A stretch of 14,016 bases of DNA from assembly GCA_012513625.1 (NCBI GenBank), contig JAAZBW010000367.1:1-14016 (forward strand), in the 5' to 3' direction. The stretch comes from Actinomycetales bacterium. GTDB taxonomy: Bacteria > Actinomycetota > Actinomycetes > Actinomycetales > Actinomycetaceae. Within the stretch, counting starts at the first letter, position 1; the number at the start of each line of letters is the position of its first letter. The translations under genes and the position numbers were made by a program. Below the pieces are notes generated by a model. The model did no database searches, was not told the origin of the DNA, and saw nothing but the letters and a program-made list of their open reading frames with translations. Below are positions 1-7,958 of the stretch, one piece after another.

Positions 1-3000
1 CCCTCCGCGAGCGCGTCGTCGAGGAGCCGCGGCGCATAGTCGGCCACGCGCGCGGGCAGGACCAGGCTCTCGAGCGCACTCGCCGGCACGGGCGCACCCG
101 CCAGTTGCTCCACCGCCCGCAGCAGCCCGTCCGCCCCCTCCAGTCCCGGTGGCCGTCCGACGACGCCCCTCCGGTCACCACCCGTCGTCGCCCCGCCACC
201 ACCGGCCGCGCCCACGCCCTGCCACTCGGGTAGGAAGCGCGCGAACGTGCGCTGCGCCACCGGCTCCGCCTGGGCCCGCTGTGCGGCGAGCGAGCGGCGC
301 CGTAGCCGCCGCAGCACCTCGGCATCGCACCAGTGGCGTTCGTCCGCCGGGGAGCCGGGGCGCAGGCGCCCGTGCACCAGCACGCCCGAGTCCACGAGTT
401 CTGCGAGCACGCCCCCCGCTGCAGAGTCCGGGAGCCCGAGCCACGCGGCAACCTCCGCCGCAGTAAAGGGTCCCCGCGAGCGTGCGAACCGCCGCACCAG
501 CACGGAGAGCGCCCCCGGCACCGGATCGAGGAACGCTGCCGGCACCCCACGCGGTAGGCGCACGCCCAGCCCATCGCGCATGAGGCCCGCGTCCTCCACC
601 GCGATCCATCGGTTCCCGACCCAATCCGCCACACACTCCGAACCAGCACCCGCGCGGGCAGCCGCACCCACCCCGGCACGCGCCCCCTCCCCGGCACGCG
701 CGTCCCCACCCGCGCCCTCCCCGCCATCCGCACCCGCCACCGCGAGAGCCCGTCCCGCGGTCCGCAACTCCTCCAACCACCGCGACACGGAACCGGAACC
801 GGGCGCGGCAACCCGCGCTCCGACGTCGCCCACAGACAACGGTCCCAGCCGCCGGAGCAGGTCCGCGAGGCCCTCCGCATCCCGCGCCTGCCGCGCGCCA
901 GCCAGCCCCTGCAGCTCGGCCTCGGTCTCCTCCACCACCTCCGGGTCGAGCAGGTCCGCGAGCGCCGCCGCGCCCGCCCCGAGCAGTTCCTCGAGCAGCA
1001 CCGGATCCAGCGCCAACGCAGCCGCCCGGCGCTCGGCAAGCGGCTGGTCCCCCTCGTACAGGAACTGGCCCACGTACCCGAACAGCAGTGTGCGCGCGAA
1101 CGGCGAGGGGGTGGCGGTCTGCACCTCCGCGAGCGTCACCCGCCGCGCCGCCAGGTCCGCCATCAGCGACTCGAGCGCGGGCACGTCGAACACATCCTGC
1201 AGGCACTCGCGCACGGCCTCGAGCACGATCGGGAAGGTGGGGTAGCGCGATGCCACCTGCAGGAGTTGCGCCGCCCGCTGCCGCTGCTGCCACAGTGCCT
1301 GCCGCCGCCCGGGGTTCCGGCGCGGTAACAGCAGGGCCCGGGCCGCGGATTCCCGGAACCGCGCCGTGAACATGGGCGAACCGCCCAGCTCATCCGTCAC
1401 GAGCGCCCGCACCTCCCCCGGTTCCAGCAGCAGCGCAGCGCGCAGCACCGCATCCAGCCGCGCCGGATCCAGGTCCGAGTCCGGGAGCCGCACCACGATC
1501 CCGTCGTCCGCCGGCAGCGCCTGCACGTCCACGCCGGTCGCATCCCGCAGCCGCGCCGCCACCACCATCGCCCACGGCGCGTTCACTCGGAGCCCAAAGA
1601 TGGAGTGGACCGCCACCTGCCAGTCCCCCAGCTCGTCCCGCCACCTCTCGACGACGACGGTGCGGTCATCCGGCACGTATCCCGTCTGTTCACGCTGCTC
1701 GCCCAGGTAGCGGAGCAGGTTGGTCCGGGCGAGGGTGTCGAGGCCGTCCTCCGCGAGTGCCTCCTCCACCTCCGGTCCGCCGCGTCCCGCCGTGCGCAGG
1801 AACTCGCCCACGGCGGCACCCAGTTCGGCGGGCCGGCCCTGCGTGTCCGCCCGCCAGAAGGGGAGGCGGCCCGGCTGGTGGCCGGCGGGGGTCACGATCA
1901 CCTGATCGTGGGTGATCGACTCGATGCGCCAGCCGGTGGTGCCCAGCAGGAAGACGTCCCCCACGCGGGACTCGTAGACCATCTCCTCATCCAGCTCGCC
2001 CACCCGGCGCCCCGGCCCGTCCCCCGCCACGAACACGCCGTAGAGGCCGCGGTCCGGGATGGTTCCGCCGCTCGTGACGGCGAGGCGCTGGGCGCCCGGG
2101 CGGCCGGTCAGCGTGCCGGTGGTCCGGTCCCACACGATGCGCGGGCGGAGCTCGGCGAACTCGTCTGAGGGGTAGCGCCCAGCCAGCATGTCCAGCACGG
2201 ACTCGAGCACCGGGCGGGAGAGCCCAGCGAATGGCGCGGACCGCGTGACCGCGGCCAGCAGGTCCGGGACCTTCCATTCGTCCATGGCGCACATGGCCAC
2301 CACCTGCTGGGCGAGCACGTCCAAGGGGGATGCCGGCACGTGCAGCGCCTCGATCACGCTCTCACGCATCCGGCGGACCACCACCACGGTCTGCACCAGG
2401 TCCCCGCGATGCTTGGGGAGGGACACGCCGTGGGAGGTGGCGCCCACCTGGTGACCGGCCCTGCCCACCCGCTGGAGTCCGCTCGCCACCGAGGGCGGCG
2501 CCTCCACCTGGATCACGAGGTCCACCTCCCCCATGTCGATCCCGAGCTCGAGCGAGGAGGTGGCCACCACCGCGGGGATACGACCCGCCTTCAGATCGTC
2601 CTCGATCAGGAGGCGCTGTTCGCGGGAGACGGAGCCGTGATGCGCGCGCGCGAGCACCGGGGGGCGCCCGGCGCCCACGTTGTGGGTGGCGAGCGTGGTC
2701 TCCCGGATGCGGCTCTGCCGCACGCCCGCAGACCCGTCTCCCGCGGCTCTCGCGCCGCCCGGAGTCTCGCCGCCCAGAGTCTCGCCGCCCGCGCCCGCGA
2801 GCGACTCCCACCAAACCTCCGCATCCCCCGGCAGCTGCTCCCAGATCCCGGCGCGTTCTTCCCACAACTCGTTGATGCGGGCGGTGAGGCGTTCGGCAAT
2901 CCGGCGGGAGTTCGCGAACACGATCGTGGAGCGGTGCTCGGCAATCAGCTGCACGATCCGCTCCTCCACGTGCGGCCAGATGGAGGAGGCGTAGCGCTCC

Positions 3001-3839
3001 TCTCCGGCGCCGCGCCGGGGGCCAGCCGCGCCACCTCGCACGCCCCCCGTACCATCCACGCCCCGCCGCACGCCGCCCACCCCGCGCCCCGAGTCCGCGA
3101 GGTCCCCCATGTCCTCCACGGGCACCGTGATTGTGAGGTCCCACTGCTTCACGGAGGGTGGGCGCACCAGTGTCACAGGCCGCCCACCCGCGAGGAAACG
3201 CTGGACCTCATCCACCGGACGCACCGTGGCCGAGAGCCCGATCCGCTGGGCGGGCTGCGGGAGCAGCGCGTCCAGCCGCTCCAGCGAGACCGCGAGGTGG
3301 GCGCCGCGCTTGGTGCCCGCGAGCGCGTGGACCTCGTCCACGATGACGTGCTCCACGGCGCCGAGCATCTCCCGCGCCCGGGAGGTGAGCAGCAGGAACA
3401 AGGACTCGGGCGTGGTGATGAGGATGTCCGTGCCGCGGCGGATGAAGGCACGCCGCGCCCCTGCCGGCGTGTCCCCCGAGCGGACCCCCACCTCGAGCGG
3501 GGTGATCGCCTCCCCCATCGAACGGGCCGCGGCGGCGATCCCCGCCAGCGGCTCCCGCAGGTTCTTCTCCACGTCCACCGCGAGCGCCTTCATGGGCGAG
3601 AGGTAGAGAACCCGGCAGCGCTCCCCCGCCTCCGTAGGCGCGGGCACACCGCTCAGGGCGTCAATCGCCCACAGGAACGCGGCGAGGGTCTTCCCGGATC
3701 CGGTTGGGGCCACCACCAGCGTGTGCTCCCCGCGCCCGATGGCGTCCCAGGCGCCGGCCTGCGCCGTCGTCGGGCCGCCGAACGCACCCTCGAACCAGCG
3801 GCGCGTGGGCGCGGAGAAGCGGGCGAGGGCGTCACTCAT
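1..3839 (-). CDS. lhr: Lhr-type ATP-dependent helicase, C-terminus cut by window edge
   Basis: Large superfamily 2 helicase of the Lhr family, 3'-5' DNA/RNA-DNA helicases linked to DNA repair. I followed the frame from the ATG at 3839 to the left edge, 1279 codons, without a stop. Visible motifs: Walker A APTGSGKT (44-51), SPMKAL (motif Ia), TTPESL (Ib), DEVH box (168-171) followed by the Lhr-typical ALAGTKRGAHL, SAT (203-205), TSSLELGIDMG (V) and QRVGRAGH (VI, 456-463). Beyond the two RecA domains lie the winged-helix/barrel part of the Lhr core (NAPWAMV near 753, GQFLYEGDQPLAERR near 924) and an Lhr C-terminal extension. Full-length proteins are about 1500 residues, so roughly 200 are probably missing. 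Gly/Ala/Arg-rich inserts lie near 251-281, 349-374 and 1038-1065. The ribosome site is weak: GGAAG, about 12 nt before the ATG. It lies 133 bp from mtnK, and nothing suggests a metabolic link. Confidence 0.93.
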   Translation of the reverse strand, partial: MSDALARFSAPTRRWFEGAFGGPTTAQAGAWDAIGRGEHTLVVAPTGSGKTLAAFLWAIDALSGVPAPTEAGERCRVLYLSPMKALAVDVEKNLREPLAGIAAAARSMGEAITPLEVGVRSGDTPAGARRAFIRRGTDILITTPESLFLLLTSRAREMLGAVEHVIVDEVHALAGTKRGAHLAVSLERLDALLPQPAQRIGLSATVRPVDEVQRFLAGGRPVTLVRPPSVKQWDLTITVPVEDMGDLADSGRGVGGVRRGVDGTGGVRGGAAGPRRGAGEERYASSIWPHVEERIVQLIAEHRSTIVFANSRRIAERLTARINELWEERAGIWEQLPGDAEVWWESLAGAGGETLGGETPGGARAAGDGSAGVRQSRIRETTLATHNVGAGRPPVLARAHHGSVSREQRLLIEDDLKAGRIPAVVATSSLELGIDMGEVDLVIQVEAPPSVASGLQRVGRAGHQVGATSHGVSLPKHRGDLVQTVVVVRRMRESVIEALHVPASPLDVLAQQVVAMCAMDEWKVPDLLAAVTRSAPFAGLSRPVLESVLDMLAGRYPSDEFAELRPRIVWDRTTGTLTGRPGAQRLAVTSGGTIPDRGLYGVFVAGDGPGRRVGELDEEMVYESRVGDVFLLGTTGWRIESITHDQVIVTPAGHQPGRLPFWRADTQGRPAELGAAVGEFLRTAGRGGPEVEEALAEDGLDTLARTNLLRYLGEQREQTGYVPDDRTVVVERWRDELGDWQVAVHSIFGLRVNAPWAMVVAARLRDATGVDVQALPADDGIVVRLPDSDLDPARLDAVLRAALLLEPGEVRALVTDELGGSPMFTARFRESAARALLLPRRNPGRRQALWQQRQRAAQLLQVASRYPTFPIVLEAVRECLQDVFDVPALESLMADLAARRVTLAEVQTATPSPFARTLLFGYVGQFLYEGDQPLAERRAAALALDPVLLEELLGAGAAALADLLDPEVVEETEAELQGLAGARQARDAEGLADLLRRLGPLSVGDVGARVAAPGSGSVSRWLEELRTAGRALAVAGADGGEGAGGDARAGEGARAGVGAAARAGAGSECVADWVGNRWIAVEDAGLMRDGLGVRLPRGVPAAFLDPVPGALSVLVRRFARSRGPFTAAEVAAWLGLPDSAAGGVLAELVDSGVLVHGRLRPGSPADERHWCDAEVLRRLRRRSLAAQRAQAEPVAQRTFARFLPEWQGVGAAGGGGATTGGDRRGVVGRPPGLEGADGLLRAVEQLAGAPVPASALESLVLPARVADYAPRLLDDALAE

Positions 3840-3870
3840 GGTGGGACGAGTCTTCCACCGAGCGCCCTCG

Positions 3871-3919
3871 CCTGCCGCCCGCGCGGGCAGGCTCAAAGTG
3901 AGGGGTGGGGGGCGCCCCC
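3871..3919 (-). terminator. GC-rich palindromes after mtnK, possible terminator
   Basis: The 133-bp gap between mtnK and lhr holds a perfect 12-bp palindrome GGGGGCGCCCCC (3908-3919) and a hairpin with CCTGCC (3871-3876) pairing to GGCAGG (3886-3891). An imperfect copy of the first element (GGACGCCCCCGG, about 3941-3952) lies nearer the mtnK stop. There is no T-tract, so this is only a candidate end for the importer operon transcript. Confidence 0.3.
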
Positions 3920-3972
3920 GGGTTCGGAGGGGGGAGGTGGGGACGCCCCCGGCATGTGGCTCGTGCGGGCCG

Positions 3973-5202
3973 CTAACTGGTGCGGGCCTCCACGAGCAGC
4001 CACTCCGCGAGCTCCTGGAAGTGGTTCGGCGTGGAGTCCGCCCACCGTTCCACCACGGCGGAGCGCGCCATCCGGAGCACGCCGCGAGCGGCGCCCTCAC
4101 GGATCTCGGGCGGCAGGGTCTCGATGTCCGTGGTCTTGGCGGCGCCGATGATGCGGCGGGACATTTTGGCGGCCGCGAACAACCAGCTCTCGTTGCGCCA
4201 GCGTTGGAGGAGGCGGTTCAGGAACTCCTCGTCCCAGAGCCGGGGGTCGCGGCGCTCGGGCCAGCGGCGGCGGAACTCCGCCTCGAATGCGTGCCAGGTC
4301 TCGCCCACCAGGCCGAGGCACCAGTGGGCGCGATCGTCCTCGCCAAGCGCGTAGGCGCGGGCGGCGGCGATCGCATAGTTGGCCCAGGTGGCGCCCACGT
4401 CGAAGGCCACGGGACCGTAGAAGGCGAACTCGGAGTCGAACACCTTCACGGAGTCGGCCTCGTTCGAACCCTCCGGCTTGCGCACCATCACGGACCCGGT
4501 GTGGAGGTCCCCGTGGAGGAGCGCCTCGGCGTGGGTCATGAAGAAGTACTTGGCCTCAGCCATCGCCTCTCCGAAGCGGTGGTCGGCCTGGAACTCCCAG
4601 ACGTCCGCCCGGTTCTGGGGCAGCCATTCGTTGCGCTCGGCGCCCGCCCACGGCTCGGTGAACACGAGGTCCTCGGTGATCACGCAGAGCTCAGGGTCCA
4701 CCGAGACCTCCTGGCGGGCCGCCAGCTCGAGCCGGTCCATGCCGAACACGGAGGTGCCAAAGGCCACGGCGCCGGCGTAACGGCCCACCTCGGCGGCCAC
4801 GCCCTTGTGGACCTCCCCCTTGTTGAGGGCGCCGCGCCACACCTGGTGGTCAGAGAGGTCCTCCATGGCGAAGATGTAGCGGCCCGGCTCCTTGTCCAGG
4901 ATCCGCACCACGAGTTCGGGCACCAGCGCGGCGTGCGCCTCGAGGGACTGGATCTCGAACCGGGAGCGCTCCGGGGTCATGGGCCAGCTCTCGCCGGTCA
5001 TCCGCACGTAGGGGAGGGCCTGCTTGAGCACGAGGCCCCGGCCGGCGTTGTCCTTGGCGATGAACACGAGGTTGAGGTTGCCATCGCCGATCTCGCGGAC
5101 CGAGGCGAGGTTGCCGGCGTCAACGTGTGAGGCGAGCCTCGGGTGGTTCCGGATGTACTCGGGGACTTCCTCCACGGTGAGGAACGGGTAATCGGAGGTC
5201 AC
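3973..5202 (-). CDS. mtnK: 5-methylthioribose kinase
   Basis: S-methyl-5-thioribose kinase (EC 2.7.1.100), a cytoplasmic enzyme that phosphorylates MTR at C1. In related shunts the same enzyme also accepts 5-deoxyribose. The 409 residues match the usual length of about 400. Visible motifs: the MtnK glycine loop EIGDGNLNLVF (37-47), a probable ATP-binding lysine in LVLKQ (K60), the catalytic loop HGDLHTGS (230-237), the DSEF motif that replaces DFG in this family (256-259), and SRRIIG (348-353), which matches the paired arginines expected to bind substrate. The start is a GTG at 5202, with AAAGG 8 nt upstream. It is the last gene of the five-gene operon, 68 bp after the permease gene. MTR is expected to arrive through the importer, because no nucleosidase or MTA phosphorylase is present here. 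All key residues appear intact. Confidence 0.93.
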   Translation of the reverse strand: MTSDYPFLTVEEVPEYIRNHPRLASHVDAGNLASVREIGDGNLNLVFIAKDNAGRGLVLKQALPYVRMTGESWPMTPERSRFEIQSLEAHAALVPELVVRILDKEPGRYIFAMEDLSDHQVWRGALNKGEVHKGVAAEVGRYAGAVAFGTSVFGMDRLELAARQEVSVDPELCVITEDLVFTEPWAGAERNEWLPQNRADVWEFQADHRFGEAMAEAKYFFMTHAEALLHGDLHTGSVMVRKPEGSNEADSVKVFDSEFAFYGPVAFDVGATWANYAIAAARAYALGEDDRAHWCLGLVGETWHAFEAEFRRRWPERRDPRLWDEEFLNRLLQRWRNESWLFAAAKMSRRIIGAAKTTDIETLPPEIREGAARGVLRMARSAVVERWADSTPNHFQELAEWLLVEARTS

Positions 5203-5270
5203 GGGTTGTGCCTTTCGGGTTCGGGGCGGGCGGGGCGGGCAGCGCCGGCGGGGCTACGAGACGGCCCGGC

Positions 5271-6311
5271 CTACACTGCCGGGACGAATCTCGTCTTCTT
5301 ACGAGAGATTGTGTAGGAGAAGATGAGCGCAAGGATCAGAACGGAGCCCTTTGCCGTGTCCTGGAAGTAGTAGGGGAAGCCGTTCATGGTGAGACCGGTG
5401 ACCAGGATGGCGATCAGCACGGCACCGAGGACCGTGCCCCACGCGTTCGGCTTGCCGATTCCGAGCACCGAGGTGCCCACGAGCGCCACGGCCACGGCCT
5501 CCAGGAGCGAGGAGGCTCCGGCGGAGACATCGCCCTGGCCGATCCGGGAGACGAGGATCATGCCGCCGATCGAGGCGAACACGGCGCTGAGCACGTAGGC
5601 GAGGCCCTTGTAGAAGCCCACGCGGATACCGGCGATGCGGGCGGCGTCCGGGTTGGAGCCGATCGCGTACATCATCCGGCCCCACTTGGTGCGGGCGAGG
5701 AAGAACCAGGAGGCGAACGCGAGCACCAGCATGATGATCACGGGCAGCGGCACGTCCACGAAGCCGAGGGGCACGCGCGTGCGGTCGATCGCGAGGAAGT
5801 CGGGGGTGAAACGGCCCGGCGCCTGGGTGCCGTCCGACATCACCATCCCGGCGGAGATGGACTGGCCGTTCACGGGGATGAGTTTGGCCCCCTGGATCAC
5901 GAACATCATGCCCAGGGTGGCCAGCATGTCCGGCACCTTGAGCACCACGATCAGTAACGCATTTGCCAGGCCCACCACGAGGCCGCCCGCCAGCACGGCG
6001 GCGATCGCCATGCCGCCCACCTGGTTGTAGAACACCATGGTCATGGCCGCCAACTGGACCGCGAGCCCTGCCGTGGAGCCGATCGAGAGGTCCATGCCTC
6101 CCACCACCATGGAGAACGTGAGCCCCAGCCCCAGGATGGCCGTGACCGAGGCGAACTTCAGCATGGACATGATGGAGGCCGGGTTGCGGAAGCTCGGCAG
6201 TGTCAGCATGAAGTAGGCGAGCAGACCCACGGTGATGATGATGAAGCCGTACTTCACCACAAAATCGCGCACCCGCATCTCGAGTGTGAGTTCTTCGTCC
6301 AAGGGCGCCAC
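5271..6311 (-). CDS. ABC sugar importer permease, RbsC type
   Basis: Membrane permease of a ribose/galactose-class (CUT2) ABC importer, 346 residues. It is mostly hydrophobic, with roughly eight to ten predicted membrane segments. Family signatures are visible: GGMDLSIGS (71-79) and the cytoplasmic coupling stretch around GRMMYAIGSNPDAARIAGI (211-229). The start is a GTG at 6311, one base after the TGA of the ATPase gene, so translation is probably coupled. GGAGGT lies 8-9 nt upstream, inside the ATPase gene end. An internal ATG at residue 12 is a less likely start. There is one permease gene, so it probably acts as a homodimer with the double ATPase. The sugar cannot be read from the sequence; lying between mtnA and mtnK, it is inferred to carry MTR or 5-deoxyribose. 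Confidence 0.9.
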   Translation of the reverse strand: MAPLDEELTLEMRVRDFVVKYGFIIITVGLLAYFMLTLPSFRNPASIMSMLKFASVTAILGLGLTFSMVVGGMDLSIGSTAGLAVQLAAMTMVFYNQVGGMAIAAVLAGGLVVGLANALLIVVLKVPDMLATLGMMFVIQGAKLIPVNGQSISAGMVMSDGTQAPGRFTPDFLAIDRTRVPLGFVDVPLPVIIMLVLAFASWFFLARTKWGRMMYAIGSNPDAARIAGIRVGFYKGLAYVLSAVFASIGGMILVSRIGQGDVSAGASSLLEAVAVALVGTSVLGIGKPNAWGTVLGAVLIAILVTGLTMNGFPYYFQDTAKGSVLILALIFSYTISRKKTRFVPAV

Positions 6312-6312
6312 G

Positions 6313-7887
6313 TCACGCCACCTCCGTCATGCTCGCGATGATTGCCTTCTGGTCCATCTCGGACGTGTAGCCGTCCTTCGTGATGTGGCCCTCCACGAGT
6401 ACGAGGATCCGGTCGGCCACCTCCTTGATCTCGTCCACGTCGCTCGCGCACACGAGCACGCACGCGCCGGAGGCAGCGAGGCCCCGGATCTTGTGGGAGA
6501 TCTCCCGCCGGGCGCCGATGTCCACGCCACGGAAGGGTTCGTCGAGCAGCATCACGCGCGGGTCGCCGGAGAACCACCGGCCCACCACCACCTTCTGCTG
6601 GTTGCCTCCCGAGAGGGAGTCCACGGACTGGGTGGCGCCCTGGGAGACCACACCGAACTCGTCGATCACCCGGGTTCCGCGAGCCACCTCGGCGCGTGAG
6701 GAGACAACGCCGGCCGTGGACACGTCGTCGATGAACGGGAGGACCACGGTGCGGGCCACGCTCCACCCGGGCAGCATCGCCTCGGCCGCGCGGTCCTCGG
6801 GCACGAGGTAGACGCGCTTGTTCACGGCATCCGCCGTGTTTCGCGGGGCGTAGCGGGCGCCGTCCAGGGTCATCGTGCCCGCGTAGAACGGGTCGCAGCC
6901 GTAGATGCCGCGCGCAAGCTCCGACTTGCCTGCACCGATGAGTCCGACGACGCCGGTCACCTCGCCGTAGCGCAGGTCCAGGTCCTGGGGTGCGGACCTC
7001 TTCAGGAGCTGCACGCCGCGCAGCTCGAGGGCGGGCTTCTCCCCCCGCATCTCCTCACGTTCGGCGCGCTCCACGAGGACGGTGCGGCCGAGCATGGCCT
7101 CCACCGCCTGGTTGAGGTCGAACGGCTGGGGCTGGACATCGATGATGCGGCCGTCGCGGAGGACCACGAGCTCGTCCGCCAACTGGCGGATCTCGGAGAG
7201 GTGGTGGGAGACGTAGAGGATGGCCACGCCGCGGTCGCGCAGCGCGCGGATCACCTCGAACAGGCGGTCCACCTCGGTGTTGGAGAGCGTGGAGGTGGGC
7301 TCATCCAGCACGAGCACCTTGGGCTGGCGGACGAGCGCGCGGGCGAGGAGGAGGAGCTGGGCATCGGCGATGCCGAGCTCGTACACGTCCTGGCGCAGCT
7401 TCGAGTCGGACCAGCGCAGATCGAGGGCACTCGCGATTTCGCGGGCGCGGGGAAGCATGGAACGCACGGAGGCGAACGGGCGGATGTCACCGCGCACGAT
7501 CTCCTCGAAGCAGAGGTTCTCGGCCACGGAGAGGCCGGGCACGATCGTCTCGTCGATGCGCTGGTGCACGGTCTGGATGCCGTAGGTCTGCGCGTCCGAG
7601 GGGGTGGCGATCTCCACGGGGCCTCCGGCCACCGCGATCTGGCCGTCGTCCGCGCGGTAGAGCCCCGCAAGGATCTTGATGAGGGTGGACTTGCCCGCGC
7701 CGTTCGCACCGAGCAAAGCGGTGATGCGGCCGGCGTGCAGCTCCATGGTGACGCCTTTGAGCACGCGGTTCGTGCCGAAGGACTTGGTGATGTCGGTCAG
7801 GCGGAGCACGGGCGGGTCGATCGCGGAACCCACATGGCTCACGGGTGGATCGGGTTCCGGGGCGGCGATGGACTGGTGATCGCTCAT
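6313..7887 (-). CDS. ABC sugar importer ATPase with two nucleotide-binding domains, RbsA type
   Basis: Fused double ATPase of a CUT2 sugar importer, 524 residues from the ATG at 7887. Domain 1 has Walker A GANGAGKST (60-68), Walker B VLVLDEPTS (191-199) and an H-loop histidine (YVSHH, H228). Domain 2 has the degenerate Walker A usual in this family, GLIGAGKSE (315-323), the signature LSGGNQQK (425-432) and Walker B VMLLDEPFRGVD (445-456). The domain 1 signature reads LGIADAQ (171-177) instead of the LS-I-A/G-x-QQ form I would expect. The reading frame is open further upstream, to 7983, but that start would overlap the binding-protein gene and cross a strong hairpin. The ATG at 7887 has GAGGAG 7 nt upstream and begins a typical MSDHQ N-terminus. 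It drives import of the sugar predicted for the mtnA-mtnK pathway. Confidence 0.92.
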   Translation of the reverse strand: MSDHQSIAAPEPDPPVSHVGSAIDPPVLRLTDITKSFGTNRVLKGVTMELHAGRITALLGANGAGKSTLIKILAGLYRADDGQIAVAGGPVEIATPSDAQTYGIQTVHQRIDETIVPGLSVAENLCFEEIVRGDIRPFASVRSMLPRAREIASALDLRWSDSKLRQDVYELGIADAQLLLLARALVRQPKVLVLDEPTSTLSNTEVDRLFEVIRALRDRGVAILYVSHHLSEIRQLADELVVLRDGRIIDVQPQPFDLNQAVEAMLGRTVLVERAEREEMRGEKPALELRGVQLLKRSAPQDLDLRYGEVTGVVGLIGAGKSELARGIYGCDPFYAGTMTLDGARYAPRNTADAVNKRVYLVPEDRAAEAMLPGWSVARTVVLPFIDDVSTAGVVSSRAEVARGTRVIDEFGVVSQGATQSVDSLSGGNQQKVVVGRWFSGDPRVMLLDEPFRGVDIGARREISHKIRGLAASGACVLVCASDVDEIKEVADRILVLVEGHITKDGYTSEMDQKAIIASMTEVA

Positions 7888-7909
7888 CCGGTGCTCCTCT
7901 TGGGTGGGG

Positions 7910-7947
7910 GCTCCGCCGGCGGCAAATGGGGTAACCGCCGGCGGAGC
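7910..7947 (-). other. strong intercistronic hairpin between binding-protein and ATPase genes
   Basis: A perfect 13-bp inverted repeat: GCTCCGCCGGCGG (7910-7922) and its complement (7935-7947), around a 12-nt loop. It lies 11 nt after the TAG of the binding-protein gene and just before the ribosome site of the ATPase gene. No T-tract follows. In sugar importers such structures often protect the binding-protein mRNA or reduce expression of downstream genes; that role is inferred here. Confidence 0.75.
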
Positions 7948-7958
7948 GTCTGGGGGGA

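Noticed and set aside
1..3839. Functional link between lhr and the sugar module
   Set aside because: It is separated from mtnK by palindromes and 133 bp, and no pathway connection is known. It is most simply a housekeeping neighbour.
2340..5130. Long open frames on the plus strand opposite lhr and mtnK, up to several hundred codons
   Set aside because: They are His/Arg/Gly/Pro-rich, lack recognisable motifs and mirror the codon pattern of the real genes. Such antisense frames are expected in very GC-rich DNA.
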